Made by a program: the position numbers and the translations under genes. Source: Nemophila menziesii (lineage: Eukaryota; Streptophyta; Magnoliopsida; Boraginales; Hydrophyllaceae). From it: a stretch of 64,000 nucleotides of DNA. The stretch is from NCBI GenBank assembly GCA_029959085.1, contig JARWIR010000038.1, positions 4,720,915 to 4,784,914 of the forward strand. The letters run 5' to 3'. The notes beneath the pieces were generated by a model, which saw nothing but the letters and a program-made list of their open reading frames with translations, did no database searches and was not told the origin of the DNA. Shown here piece by piece: positions 23,377 to 35,131 of this stretch (positions are counted from its first letter, which is position 1; each line of letters starts with the position of its first letter).

Positions 23377-23805
23377 TGTTAGGAAAATCCATTTCATTTT
23401 TCATTATTTGACTCCCCAACTCCCCAACTCCCCACCGAGCCCACGAGCCCACGACCCACGACCCACGCCGTCGCCGTCGCCGGTGTCGGGGTGGGCCGGG
23501 CGGGTGGGTGGTGGTGGTGCATGCGTGTGGGGGCTTCCTTGTTCCCTTTTAGCTTCCATAGTGACTAGCTCTTGTGATAGGAATACATGGGTGGGTTTAT
23601 TTAAGTAGTTAAACTTTTTCACTCACCTCCTATGTAGGACAAAAACATTCACAAAAGTTGTCTTTTCCACTTCTCAAAGGGAATGGGAAGAGTCTTAGTT
23701 TAATCTTATATATTAATCTAAGTCTCTTCTGCTTCTCCTAAAAGAACATGATCGGATTTACGTTTATACACTTAATTTAACAAATATATAAGCATTAATC
23801 CAACA
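23377..23805 (-). repeat. Copia 5' LTR (U3 part only)
   Basis: 429 bp bounded by TGTTAGGAAAATCC at 23377 (plus strand) and AATCCAACA at the right. It includes a GC-rich core (cgccgtcgccgtcgccggtg) and the conserved block that is also in 21482-21859 and, inverted, in 63612-64000. It joins directly to RT sequence, so R/U5, primer site, gag and integrase have been lost. Confidence 0.75.
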
Positions 23806-24000
23806 AGCATGACTTTGGGTTGGGATAAACCTGGCCCAAGTAGGAAATAAAAAAATAGAAATAATGGGTAATATTAACCTTGACCCAATGTTAACTTGAC
23901 CTACCTTTTAAAAAATAGGACCCGTCCAAATACCACCAGGTGTCTCTTTGCCTTCATAACACTCGGGTTGGACCCGTCCAACCCGACACTGTTCATCTAT

Positions 24001-24060
<60 letters not shown>

Positions 24061-25539
24061 GTTGAAATCAGATCTTCCACTTTCATTTACCTTCTCTTAT
24101 ACGATTACTTTACTCTCTCTTCTTCTGACGGAAAAGGCGAACCCTAAGCCATCAAATCTCTATCCTTCTGATATTCTCCATCCAATCATTGTATGCTATA
24201 TGCCTATATCTTGTACTATATTATTAATCTTCTAATCTTCTCTGCCGATTACACCTTAACCATGGTACAACATTTATTGAAGCCGCGTTTGGTTGTTGGG
24301 TTCGAGAGCTTTCACTTAATGCGGCCTGAAAATTTCCTCTTTGAGTTCTGATGTAGCCGTTTTTGATCCATTCAATAACGTGTTGCTCTTTTCTCATTTG
24401 ATTAGCTATGGTTTTTTGCCTATATATTGAGGGTTTTCAAGAACTAGCAAAGGAACACCATTTCAAAGGTAAAACTCTATTCTCTTCTCACTCTATTTCT
24501 ATTTCTTTTTCTATTAATAATTTTATAGTATTAAATTGTTTTAATTTTTTTGTCACAGATACAAATCAATTTAGGTAAGAATGTAATCAATTTGTGTTTG
24601 TATTTTCTATAAGTTTTTCTATGATGTTAATTAGTTTTTCGGTTTTGTTTTCGTTCACAAGGTATACGTATTATATATTTTTATGCCTTCTTAAGATTCA
24701 AGTGTGTAATTTAATCTTCTTATGCCTTCTTAAGTCTTTCGGTTTTTTCTGTTGATTTGCATTAATTTTTTGTTAATCTGTAGCTTTTGAAAAAATGATG
24801 TAACTAATTTCTTTCTTGTTATTGCAGATTGTACTTTAACATGGATGAAATAGAACCTATTTCTATTAATTTAACACCACCGGAAAATGTTGGATAAAAT
24901 ATTAACAGATTATTTCCGGTAAGCCCTTACCTCGTTATCATTGTGTTTAATAAACATGTATTGGTAGCCGCCTTTAGTAGATGAGTTGCCTACGTGTTTA
25001 AAACACAATCTGGTGATGAGGAATAGTTGGTTTTCAAGGAATCCCGTGATATTTTCCAACTATATCTGAGGCCGATGAAAGTGTTTATAACACGAGGCCT
25101 ATAATGATCTACTCTATTATAAGCTATTTAATTCTAGCCTATGATGACACTGTTCTGAGGCTTAAGGTTTAAAGCATTAATATGTTTAAATTGTTGATAT
25201 ATTTGGGAATGGTTTAAGTAACAGGAAACTGGAATGCTCAAGGAAGAAATTGAGATGAATTGTTGAAGCTTTTGATTATGTTACAATATTTTGGATGAAT
25301 TTGATTGTGTTTTAATATTTTGAATGTATTTGATTATGTTGTACTATTTTGGAAGAATTAAATTAAGTTGTAGCTTTTATTTTGTGAATTTGAGTTAAGT
25401 TAACTTGTAATATTTTGTGAATCGGGAAATGAATTGTAGTATTTTGTGATTTGAGTAATTTAAGGGAGTAAATTGCAATTTGTATAAAAAATTTAAGTAT
25501 TATATTAGAATTATTAGAAGACTTACAGGTTCAATTACC
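23806..25539. other. Intergenic DNA, possible remains of a larger hAT element
   Basis: It begins with GGGTTGGGATAAACCTGGCCC, similar to the terminal region at 25660-25690, and holds a (TA)n tract. Around 24440-24900 there is an intron-like arrangement: an exon-like end before gtaaaactc, a pyrimidine-rich tract, ttgcag, then an ATG with a short frame MDEIEPISINLTPPENVG and a stop. This may be the dead start of a transposase gene, but no transposase domain is visible. Confidence 0.35.
24004..24057. repeat. (TA)n microsatellite
   Basis: About 27 TA units. The frame that reads YIYIYI across it is an artefact of the repeat. Confidence 0.93.
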
Positions 25540-25700
25540 ATAGGGTAAACCCGGGGTAACCCGTGTTTGGGTAACCCGAGGGTAGGGTTAAATTTAACCC
25601 TACCATTACCCTCGGCAAAACCAAAACCCGACTAATCTACCCTACCCTTACCCTAGACCCCAACCCCGGGTAAACCTGGCCCGTTCTCACCCCTTACACG
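25540..25700. mobile_element. hAT-like terminal fragment rich in GGGTAACCC
   Basis: Dense GGGTAA/TTACCC motifs and a right terminus that reads inward as TAAGGGGTGAGAACGGGCC, similar to the end of the element at 1024-1608. The left partner and an 8-bp duplication were not found. Confidence 0.45.
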
Positions 25701-25880
25701 ATTATTGATCCATATTGAATTTTTGAGTATCTCATAATATATTATATAACTTGTTTCTTTCTCATACTAATCACACATCTGCCAACAAAAAGTAATTTCT
25801 TTTAATAAATTATATTTCATCTATTCTAGTTCTTATTTTTATTTTCAATTATTTCAAATTGCTTTGAAAAGTAATATTAC

Positions 25881-26036
25881 AGATGTTTTCCAGAACTATT
25901 TCATTATACCTTGAAAAGTAATAAAAATTAGAATTTCATGAAGGCCTCTAAAACTTCTATAGATGTTTTCGAGAACTAATTCATTATACCTTGAAAAGTA
26001 ATAAAAATTAGAATTTCATGAAGGCCTCTAAAACTT
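25881..26036. repeat. 80-bp tandem duplication
   Basis: Two head-to-tail copies starting agatgttttc at 25881 and 25961, differing at only a few positions (ccagaactatttc versus cgagaactaattc). Confidence 0.9.
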
Positions 26037-26907
26037 ATGCAAAAATTAGAAAATAACTAAAAGAACAAAATAATTTTGATTGATATATAAATTCTTGATA
26101 GGGGCACCAACAGGGTCGGGGGACCTCTTACATGGCTCGACCCCTGAACCTATACTTGCTAATATTATGTTAATTGACTAAAGAATTGAAGAATTAGTAA
26201 ATACATGTTATTTCAGGAGTAGGCGTCTTATAAATTATTTGCTGCACTTTTGTTGCATAATATATGGTACAAAATTGTAATTTACCCTATATATACTAAT
26301 GAAACTTTACAAATTTCTTTTTATCTCCACTGATATGAACCACATTAAAATTCAATAGTTGTCGAACTAGAAAACGTTTAGACAAACTTGTAGCTTAGTG
26401 ACATTTTTACACAAATATGGTATGGTTTTGATTTGTGTTTATATATTGGTATTTTTTAGTCTTATTTTCAATGTGAACTTGTTAAAAATGACTGGCTACA
26501 TGACAATCCTCCCAAGATTCGCATTTATAAGAAAGTTAATTGCATTGTTGGTTCCTGTATTATGCAAAATAACAAAATACATGCCTTGTCTAAAAAGTAG
26601 CAAATTCAGACAAAAAAATAAGTAAAATATTCTTAGATATTAAAAAAATCGAATATATGTATTCGATGGTAGATTTGTAAGATAAATGTATAAACAAAGC
26701 ATATTTGCTATACTTTTTCACAAACAAATAGCAAATTGTGCATTAGACAAAATGCCTTGATGCAAAAAACTGTCTCAAGAAACAAAGTGCAATCACAAAT
26801 TTGTATCCAGAACAATTCAAAAATTATACATTTCAACTTCAACCGAACCGCCTAATATTCTACCAATACGAACACGAAAAAATGAAATCATTAATGCACT
26901 GACTAAA

Positions 26908-27017
26908 CTAAACTGAACAAGAACAAAATATAAAACTTTCACTTTAATTGTTAAAAAAGTTGCTAAACTGAACAAGAATAAAATATAATACTTTCACTTT
27001 AATTGTAAAAGAAGTTG
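26908..27017. repeat. 55-bp tandem duplication
   Basis: Copies at 26908-26962 and 26963-27017, both starting ctaaactgaacaagaa and containing ctttcactttaattg, with a few substitutions. Confidence 0.88.
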
Positions 27018-28289
27018 CAGATATTTGATTCTAAGAAAAATAGAAAAGATACAATAATCTTTTGGAATTTGTTTGCATCACATAGATATCTATATATCAA
27101 TATGATTTGTTAGTCTTCTGGTTCATCATCTTACTCTCACCTCTGATCATTACTGACAATACAATCATCTGGAACGTTCTATTATTTGTCTTCCATTAAT
27201 ACCTTCCGCGAAGTTTGGCGTTAAATGTCACGTAAATAACACAAAGACTCTACGTGCAAATAAAGAATATTGCGTACCTATTTGTTCACTTTTGTAAATC
27301 TAAGTACTTCATTTGGAAAGAATAGGTAGCCGTATCATTGACACGTGACGGCACCAACTAACGAAAGAGAAAAAATGAAACATTAAGTACATGTCTGTCA
27401 CTCACAAAAGTTAAGTATTTATTTATTAAAATTTCAAATACTATGTGAATTTTCCTTAAATATAATACATAATGAAACCACCAAACATTAATCAGTCGAG
27501 AATTAAAAGTTTTTAATATTTACCAGAAGAGAAAAGTATTTACACTGAACCTAGAGAGAAGGCAGTCTTGGGGTTAGTGCTGAAAGTAAGTTACAACGAA
27601 TCAACGAAATACCCTATATACTTAGACTACAGTGTTAAGTGTTTACGTTATCCCCAGCCAGGAAATTGTGTTTTATGTGATCTTCTTTTCTTTGTTCCAA
27701 AGTGTTTTATGTGATCTAATATGAGGTGTTTAATTGAATTAGCCTTATGAACTAGAAAGCCGCAAAAGAAAGATGTGATTTTAAAGACACTGGTCCTATA
27801 TCTCTTGTTAAGTCCTTGTCGTTTCTCAATGGAAACAAAAGTGTCTCATGATATGTCCGTTCCTTAGTTGTCACTAAATATCTGTCAAATAATTGTCTGT
27901 ATATGCATAATATTTATTTTTGTTTATTTATCTCTTGCAAGATCTTTCAATATTCTCACTAATCTATCACTTAAATTTTGCTGCACCGCATGGCAGCCTT
28001 TTTAGCAAATTATTCAAATTGTCAAAGATTATCGTCCCTCACTTGTGTTCATATGGGGTGCTACTTGGGTAATTTATATACCACTCATCTCTCATCTTTA
28101 AATTTTAAATAAAGTAAATCTCTAATTTGTCTTATATACTCATACATAATTGACTTTTTTTTTTTCATAATGAAAATGTTCTTTTATCCTATATATTGCG
28201 AAATTTGTGGTGTTTTTTTTTTTTTACTAAATTAGTCAATTTTATTTTTGGGACAAACGTAAAGAAAACAAAACGGTCGAGGTTAGCCA

Positions 28290-28790
28290 AACCTTGAGCC
28301 TGATAAAGTGGTATGTAAAATCTAGATGTCGTTCATCTATTCTACTTCGCTGTCTAGTATTACGTGCAGTTCGATCTGCCATTCCGTTGAGTCTTCTTGG
28401 CAGATGTTTGAAGAACACACTTCCATGTTCTTTAGCAATCTTTAGGATCTGCTTGACGTATGGTTTGGACTTTCCACCACGCAGCTGGCAGCAAATTGAT
28501 TCCTTGAATCAGATCAAGGTTATCTGAGCAAATAATTGTATCTTTTCTCTGTCATGCATTGCCATTTTAGTTGTTTCGAGGACAACAACAACTTCCCCTT
28601 CTGCCACAGTATTTGTCCAAATTGATTTAGAGAAAACAGATCGGTTCCCCCGTCAGGGTTTCTCTCTTTATGATCGCGATACTACTCTGTTTTGATTTTA
28701 TGTTTGAAAGATGCATCACACATAAAGAAAAATTGTGTTCCTGCGAGTTCAGCTGGTGTCCAATTTTTATTTTATCTTTTTGGACAAAAT
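28290..28790 (-). pseudogene. LINE RNase H remnant
   Basis: On the minus strand, FFMCDASFKHKIKTE (about 28690-28735) gives the first RNase H Asp. Later pieces are scattered over frames with stops. The left part encodes fragments similar to the LINE RNase H C-terminus. Heavily decayed. Confidence 0.55.
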
Positions 28791-28979
28791 CCATTTAATT
28801 CTTCTATCAAATTATTTTAAATTTGTAAATTATTATTTTAGTATGTAAAATTTAAAATGTCAAACATAATCTCCTAAAATTGTTAATTTTTTCATACACC
28901 TTCTTTCCTAAAATTGTTGAATCATTAACGCATGTATCTTCTATCACTCCCTCTTCTTCAACTACTTTCAGTTAATTTA

Positions 28980-29766
28980 TATTATCACTTGTAGGAGTAG
29001 ACTCGTGATAGCTTCGTTACAACACTTGGCGCTGCAATTAGCTTGATTTTGGACAGTCAAGTAAGTTGACATTTGTATGAACTACTTCAAATTTTGTGGT
29101 CCTTTGATTAATGTTGACGTGGCCTTGGCTTTGAGCTTGATTGCCTCGTCTCTTACCTTTGAACTTTTGAACATCTGTCTGGAATCCGTGAGAATTTCGT
29201 TCAATGATTTTGAGTAAGCTCTTCTAGTCTCATGAGTGGTATCCCACTGGCTCGCATGTAGTTTTCAAGCATCTATTGCAATTCTGAAGGTTAAAATGTC
29301 ATCGTAGGTTGTGGAACATTTCCGACTAACTGATTGCACCATCCATTTGGTTATGGGTATTGATAAGAATCTCGGTAGTAATTACTACCCTATTGTTGAT
29401 AACCCGCAAAGTCTTTTACCCGAGACGGTTGAAATGTAACTGGAGGTTCTAAAATATTTTCGACCCATCGATTTTACCTTTCTTACTCTTCCAGGTAATA
29501 ATTTGGGGCTTGGTAGAAATTGTTAGCCCTTTGTTGGTGATCTGAAGATTATTCTAAATGATTAAATAGGGAAAAACAGGGATAAAATCCTCCATACATC
29601 CTCAAAGTAATCCCCCTAAGCAGTTGGTGATTGAATCACCGCTAAGGAGATGAGCTTAATACCTACACATATCAAAACAAGAACCCAGGAGTATAATCTA
29701 ATAACAAATATCCAAAATAAAACTAAAAACACAATTTACAAAATAATTTCCGACAACGGCCCAAAA
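28980..29766 (-). pseudogene. Athila-like gypsy gag remnant and primer-binding site
   Basis: A degenerate primer site (minus strand TGGGCCGTTGTCGGAAAT) lies at about 29746-29764. It resembles the tRNA-Asp-complementary TGGCGCCGTTGCCGGGGA of Athila/Tat elements. Inward at about 29000-29560 the minus strand encodes broken gag C-terminal residues (ELQ-MLENYMRASGIPLMRLEEL), in the style of the coiled region of Athila gag. Many stops. Confidence 0.55.
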
Positions 29767-30362
29767 AATTTCTCGTCTCCCAATGTATGATAAAATAACT
29801 TAACTAATTCAATGCCTCGAGAGATCTTACTAACTGCATGTGATGGATCGTTGATAGGTAATAAGTGTAAGTATAAAGGAGTAACGTCTTCACAAGGATT
29901 AAGTTTGTTACACTCGTGTTTCAGTTTTTTAAGATATTTGTTGAGGAAATAGACATTGATATAAATGATAATATTTGGTTTTGCTTTTTTATTAGTATTT
30001 AAGATAAAAGATAAAAGACAAGGATTAAAGTGCAAATATGAGAAGGTATCCCGAGACGCTAGTAGTCACCACTAGTTATGACATGGATTTTATTCTTGAC
30101 TTAAGGGTGAAAAAGGGATGTGTTGCTAATCAGGATTCTGAATTCCTTCTAACTCCCACTGAGGTAGCTTAGATGGCTGCCTAACTATTACTAGAGTCCT
30201 CGAGTGTGATTATTCCACACAAAAGCTTAATGCTACAAAGAATTTATTTTATGATTATCCGGCTAGGAAAGCCCGTCAAGATCAATACCAGACATCACAC
30301 TTTATAACCTATGTCTACTACCCAAATCCCCGTCAGGGTGATAGTTAAATAGATATCATACC
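29767..30362 (-). mobile_element. Gypsy LTR fragment, minus strand (divergent copy)
   Basis: Minus-strand blocks such as ccctgacggggattt and cttgacgggctttcctagcc correspond to ccctggcgggggattc and ttgacgggcttgcctaacta in the LTR at 54960-55060. The fragment ends beside the degenerate primer site, as a 5' LTR should. Its distal part is cut off by the next LTR. Confidence 0.55.
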
Positions 30363-31890
30363 TGATGTCTCTCTTTTTGTGATGAATATATCTGGTGTCA
30401 GTTAGGGCTTGATAAAATAATGATAAATAAATATGCAACTAACACCCCAACCGAAGCACGTTACTCACTACAAGTATCACAGATCATATGCAAGTTTTAA
30501 TAGTATGTAAGATTCGTTCCTCAGAGACTACAAAAGTTAGGAAGAACTTATGCAATATAAAGTGCAAATAAGAAAGGTAGACGAATAATACGCTGAAAAT
30601 AAAAGACTTGGGAATATTTGTTTGGTTTTATAGATTCTAATAATTAACTAAATAAAATAAAGACATGAAAATAAATAAAGAGAATAAAATAGTATGAGAG
30701 TTTAGCTCGAGGTCTAGCAAGTAATCCCCACTAGCCTTGTGTTATAACCTATTTATGTAAGGGAGAATTGTGTGATATGCAATGGCCAGGATTCAATATT
30801 CCTCCGAACCCTTTTCCGGGTGGACTTAGGTAAAGACCTAACAATTACCAGGGGACTTGGGTAAGGGGACCCTGCTCAATGATCGGTTGTTAAATCTCAA
30901 ACCCTAATGACTATCTAGTTAGACAAACCCTTCCAGATCACTACCGCACACTAGAAGTTTATGTGGTGTTTCAATATTTAGAAACCCCTTTCAGGTGACC
31001 ATCTAACTACTATTAAGGTAATCCTATACGTTGCACACCGTAAGAACTGCAAACAATAAATCAAAACACATAAAAGCAGAGAATAAAACACTAATTTTAA
31101 TTCAATGTAAAAGACATCCCAAAGTAAAATAAATATGAAACAAGTCTAGGACTCATACCCATATCCTAATATCAAGGTAAAATAGAATTAGTTTAGACTA
31201 ATGGAAGAAAGAAAAACAATTACAAATTTAAAGGATTGGGAAGCATGATTTGTTGTCCAACTCCTTCTGATCTTCTCTTCTCTTGATGTAGGCTTCCTCT
31301 TGGTCTTTTAATGTTAAGCACTGACCAAGGATGAGTTATCTAAGGTATGAATGAGTATATATAGTCCCTTGGTCGAAATTAGGAGTAATCCCCAAGTTAA
31401 GGAGTCCAGATCTTACCAAAATTCGTATTCCTAACTTGTAGGAAGGGTTAAACCTTAGCGGAAACGTTCTTTATATGGAAACGACCGCGTTGAAAAGATC
31501 TAGTTGCTCGTATAAAAATATCTCCATAATTCCCGACCGTTTATCTGCAGTAAATTAATTAATGGACGTATGTGCAGTTTTGACAGCTTTTTTACATTAC
31601 AAATATATCCAAACTCTTCCTTTTTGACTTTGACTAAGGGTTTTACTTTACTTTTGCTTTCAAATTAGTTTTTTCAGGTGTAATAGCTTCCATATATCTA
31701 AGTGCTACACAAATAACACACAAATTATGCGCAAAATCTCACAAACTATCAAAACACCTATAACTAGACATGAAAGTGTAAAGTAGAAATAAATGTATAA
31801 AAACTCGAAATTAATAACTAAATAACCCTGAAATGATGTCTCTTGATGTCTCCCTATTTGTGGTATAATAATATAGGTTGGCGACATCAT
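30363..31890 (-). mobile_element. Athila-like gypsy LTR, minus strand
   Basis: The minus strand carries the same LTR as 31845-32895 and 44768-45213: the blocks cttgcatatgatctgtgata, acttacccaagtcccctggt (empty site near 30851-30865) and gatcttttcaacgcggtcg are all present in order. The ends have TGATGTCTC/GAGACATCA-type inverted termini near 30363 and 31837-31890. It abuts a plus-strand copy, so two LTRs meet head to head. Confidence 0.7.
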
Positions 31891-32894
31891 TTTTTTAAGT
31901 GTATTCGTGCATTTAATTATAGATTTTTATTCGTATTTTGATAAATTCTTATTTCTTGTCTTGATTTGATAAATTATTATTTTTAGAGCATATTGGGTTT
32001 AATTTGTGTGCTAATGTGAAGCTTTAAAGATATATGGAAATTAATTAGATTCCAAATCAATTCTAAAGAGATAATTAAAGAATATATGGATGAAAATTGG
32101 AGATAAAAGGAGTAGAGATAAAATAGGAAGGGAAAAGCTGCCAAGTAAATATAAAATTCTGCAGCCACGTCTACTAAAGTGAATATAACTTAAAATCTAC
32201 TTGGAAGTTAGCAGAGTAATCTAGAGGAAAAGTGTAGATCTTTTCAACACGGTCGTTTCTATATAAAATCGAACCAATAACGAAGAAGTTACGACCAGAA
32301 TAACACAACAATGTTTATCTTATCTCCTATATTTCGGGAAACGAATTTGATTTGAAAAAAGAGTCCAATTACTTGCCTTTTACTCCAAAATTTAGACCTA
32401 GGGTTTTCTAAACGCCAATAAATACACCCTTTAATCATTGTAAACATGTCCTTGCCTCTCCACAATTAATTCTTAAGTAGTATTCATCATAGAAGTCATT
32501 CAAAAGAAGCAAGTTGACAGTATGTATCTTTATTTGAGTTTATTTCTTTCTAATATGAACCAATTTTCCCATAGCTTGGGTTTTTCATATGTATAATCTT
32601 TAAATTTTATTTTCTTCTATCTAAGTTTGTTTGGGAAAACTCTTTAAAATTGATTATAACTTCTTAACCATATATTTGTTTTATGTGATTTGATTTATTG
32701 CATATCTTAATCTTGATCACGTTAGGATTGTCTTAATTGTAGTTAGATGGTCACCCAAAAGGGATGTCTAATTATTGAAACATCACATAAGTGTCTAGTG
32801 TGCGGTAGTAATGCGGAAGGGCTTGCCTAACTAGATAGTCATTAGGGTTTGAGATTTAATCACCGATCATTGCGCAGGGTCTCCTTACCCAAGA
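31845..32894 (+). mobile_element. Athila-like gypsy LTR, plus strand (3' truncated)
   Basis: It starts TGATGTCTCCCTATTTGTGG, the same start as the LTR at 35132. It continues with shared blocks including ttaattagat-ccaaatcaattc and tagtcattagggtttgag, and breaks off after gggtctccttacccaagag at about 32894. There it joins coding sequence of the 3' part of an element, so the primer site, gag and pol have been deleted. Confidence 0.75.
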
Positions 32895-33600
32895 GATTAT
32901 AAACCATTTCCGGTTCAAGAAATTGGTCGGGCCATGTAAGCTTAGAGAATCGGTGGAAAATATCAAGACTTTCGATTGGAATCAACTTTTTGAGCATGTT
33001 TTAGATAAGGAGAAAGTGCAATCACATAAGGGAGAATTGAAGGCACCTTGGCCTTACAAATATCTTCAAGCAGATACAAGAGATTGGCATAATTTTCTTA
33101 CACCAAACGCCTTTGGAAACACGAGAACTTCGGATGTAACTAAGAAAAGTGCAATCTTTTTGAATTGTATTTTAAGAGCGGAAGAAGTAGATGTGGCATA
33201 GTTGATTTTTGAGGAGGTGATGCGATTTTCGGTCTCTCCTATCTCGTTATTTAACGTGAAATATCCTACTATGATCACGTGCCTTGTACGAAAAGCGAAT
33301 GTGATGCCGGGTGAAGAAGAGAAACTGATGTATAAGATGAGTAATAATATTGACAATACTTGGATCAAGACAATTTTGAGAGGATCAGGAGTGGTGAAAC
33401 CTCCACAATTAAGCGAAGAGGATCGTATTTGGCGAGAAAATGTAGAGGAGCGATTGAATAAAGTTGAAGCAGCTCAAACTTTCTTAGGCGATGATGTGGC
33501 ACGAATCAAATTTAATCAGGTGCACATCATGACACTCCTTGAGCAATTAAAACGCGATCCGGTAAATCCTATCTTGTATGTAGATAATGCGAGGCAATAG
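32895..33600 (+). pseudogene. Athila plant-transposon-protein ORF with one stop
   Basis: One frame from about 32923 to 33600 broken only by TAG at 33199-33201. It resembles the putative plant transposon protein domain that Athila-group elements carry downstream of pol: WHNFLTPNAFGNTRTSDVTK, LNCILRAEEVDVA, then after the stop FEEVMRFSVSPISLFNVKYP, and a coiled C-terminus (ENVEERLNKVEAAQTFLGDD). Its molecular role is unknown. Apart from the single stop it is unusually well kept compared with the pol remains nearby. Confidence 0.65.
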
Positions 33601-35131
33601 CCTCGAGAGTATGTTCTCTTTCTTCCTTACCATTTCTGTATATTCTTTGTTTTCTTGTTTTTAATTTCTTTTTAGAGTCTTTGTCGAGTCGTGGGGACAC
33701 GGCTCAGTTTTTAGTTGGGGGTGTGGGGATTCGTTGTCTCTCATCTCCATTTTTTTATGTGATTTTACTGTTTTTGGAAGAAATTAAATTTTTTGATACA
33801 TGGGATTTAGATGTAGAGTGTGTTTAATAGCTTGAAACCATAAGCTTAATAAGTTGATGATAGAAAGTAGTATGTTTATGTGCTATTTTATTTTGTACGC
33901 TTTGAGTATGAGCAGGAAACACACAATGATAGTAAAGAGAAGATTAGTAAGCAATGCGGTAAAAATATGTTTGATCTTGGGGCGCCTTGAGGGGTGTGTA
34001 GGCGGTGAGATCCAAGCTAGTTGATAAAACCATTTGATGAACGTGCTAAAGGTAAGAGAATAACGAAATTGCATAGTTTAGAATGTGTCTAAGGCGGTTC
34101 TTTGATAAGCCCCTTGTTGCCTTTTAGCTTGTTGTCCAATTATTATATTTATATCCTTCTCAGCCCCTTCTAGCCTTTCTAAATCTTTTATATTAGCCAT
34201 ATTATAAGTCATATCCCTTTAGATTTTAGGAATTTTCCATATGTCCCGCATTCGAATCCCGATGCATAGACAAATGTTTTAGAGCTTGAGTTTGGGGTGG
34301 TGGGTCCACCATTATGGGAAATATTATTGGGTTGAGAATTTTTGAACTTATTGATAATGTTATGTTCTATATTTTAATGATGATTCACATGTTTATTATA
34401 TTGTAACCCTTTGCTGGGGTAATAGTAGATGAAAAAGAAAAATATAAGAAAAAGAAGTAGCATGATATATCACATAAAAAGATAGTCATAGCTATATTAC
34501 AAAAGAAAAAATTGATATGAAAAGAATATATATTCAGACCGGCAAAGTAGAGTTTTTACTTGATAATCTTTATACTTTAGTACTAGGTTATTGGGGATGC
34601 TAAATTAGTGCATCAAAATCATTGGGTTGAGTGAGAACGTTTTATGAGAGTAACTCAAACTCTAGGGCGATTCATTGATGGCTAGTGAGCAGAGAGCCGA
34701 AAGCTCCCTCTAAATTATACAAATATACTATCATATCGTCCCTAAGCCATTATTACAACCTTAAAGACCTTTTGATTCTTTGATATGTAATATAGAAGTG
34801 ATTGAGTCGTTAGAGAGTCATTAGATGGATCTTTGGATACTAGTGAATTTCTATCAACAATCTATAGCCTCCTTGGTAAACTAAGTGAATAACCTCTCTG
34901 ATCTGGAATTTAAGTCGTGTTGATCGTAAGTATGACAAGTGTACATGTAATACAGTCTGTAAATATTATTACATGAATTTTTCTAAGTAGTTGCTTTGAG
35001 TTTATTTTACATATTCTGCTAACTTCTTTCCCACTGTGCTTAATTGACTTAGGTGTATAGTTAGAGACTTCCCTCTGTTTTTATTTTTATTGTATCGGGA
35101 CGATACAACTTTGAGTTGGGGGTCTTGATTT
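33601..35131 (+). mobile_element. Athila 3' non-coding spacer
   Basis: It begins with cgagtcgtggggacacggct and ttagttgggggtgtgggg, then a long AT-rich tract, and ends with acaactttgagttgggggtc just before the LTR start at 35132. The last of these works as the polypurine tract. The same order is seen at 53255-54635 (shared landmarks: gagtcgtgaggacatgactc and catgatatctcac). Open frames inside are chance. Confidence 0.7.

Larger units (their letters stand above)
21013..23805 (-). mobile_element. Internally deleted Ty1/copia retrotransposon
   Basis: Orientation is minus. The 5' LTR piece is at 23377-23805, the interior keeps only the end of the RT plus RNase H, and the 3' LTR lies at the left, starting (minus strand) at 21859 with TGTTGGATTAATGC. 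A polypurine tract, gagtggggga, adjoins it at about 21862-21871. AGCA occurs just outside both proposed ends (21009-21012 and 23806-23809), with TG at 21013; this is one base short of the usual 5-bp duplication, so the left border is tentative. Gag, protease, integrase and most of the RT are gone. Confidence 0.75.
25701..28289. other. AT-rich intergenic DNA with two short tandem duplications
   Basis: No gene recognised. The open frame at 26398-26625 is short, hydrophobic and without neighbours or motifs. Tandem duplications are listed separately. Confidence 0.5.

Noticed and set aside
23896..24147. 83-aa frame with a YIYIYI stretch
   Set aside because: It is the translation of the (TA)n microsatellite; there is no domain.
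31845..31890. 46-bp TGATGTC...GACATCA unit as a tiny independent transposon
   Set aside because: The same sequence begins other LTRs of the family, so it is the LTR start rather than a separate element.
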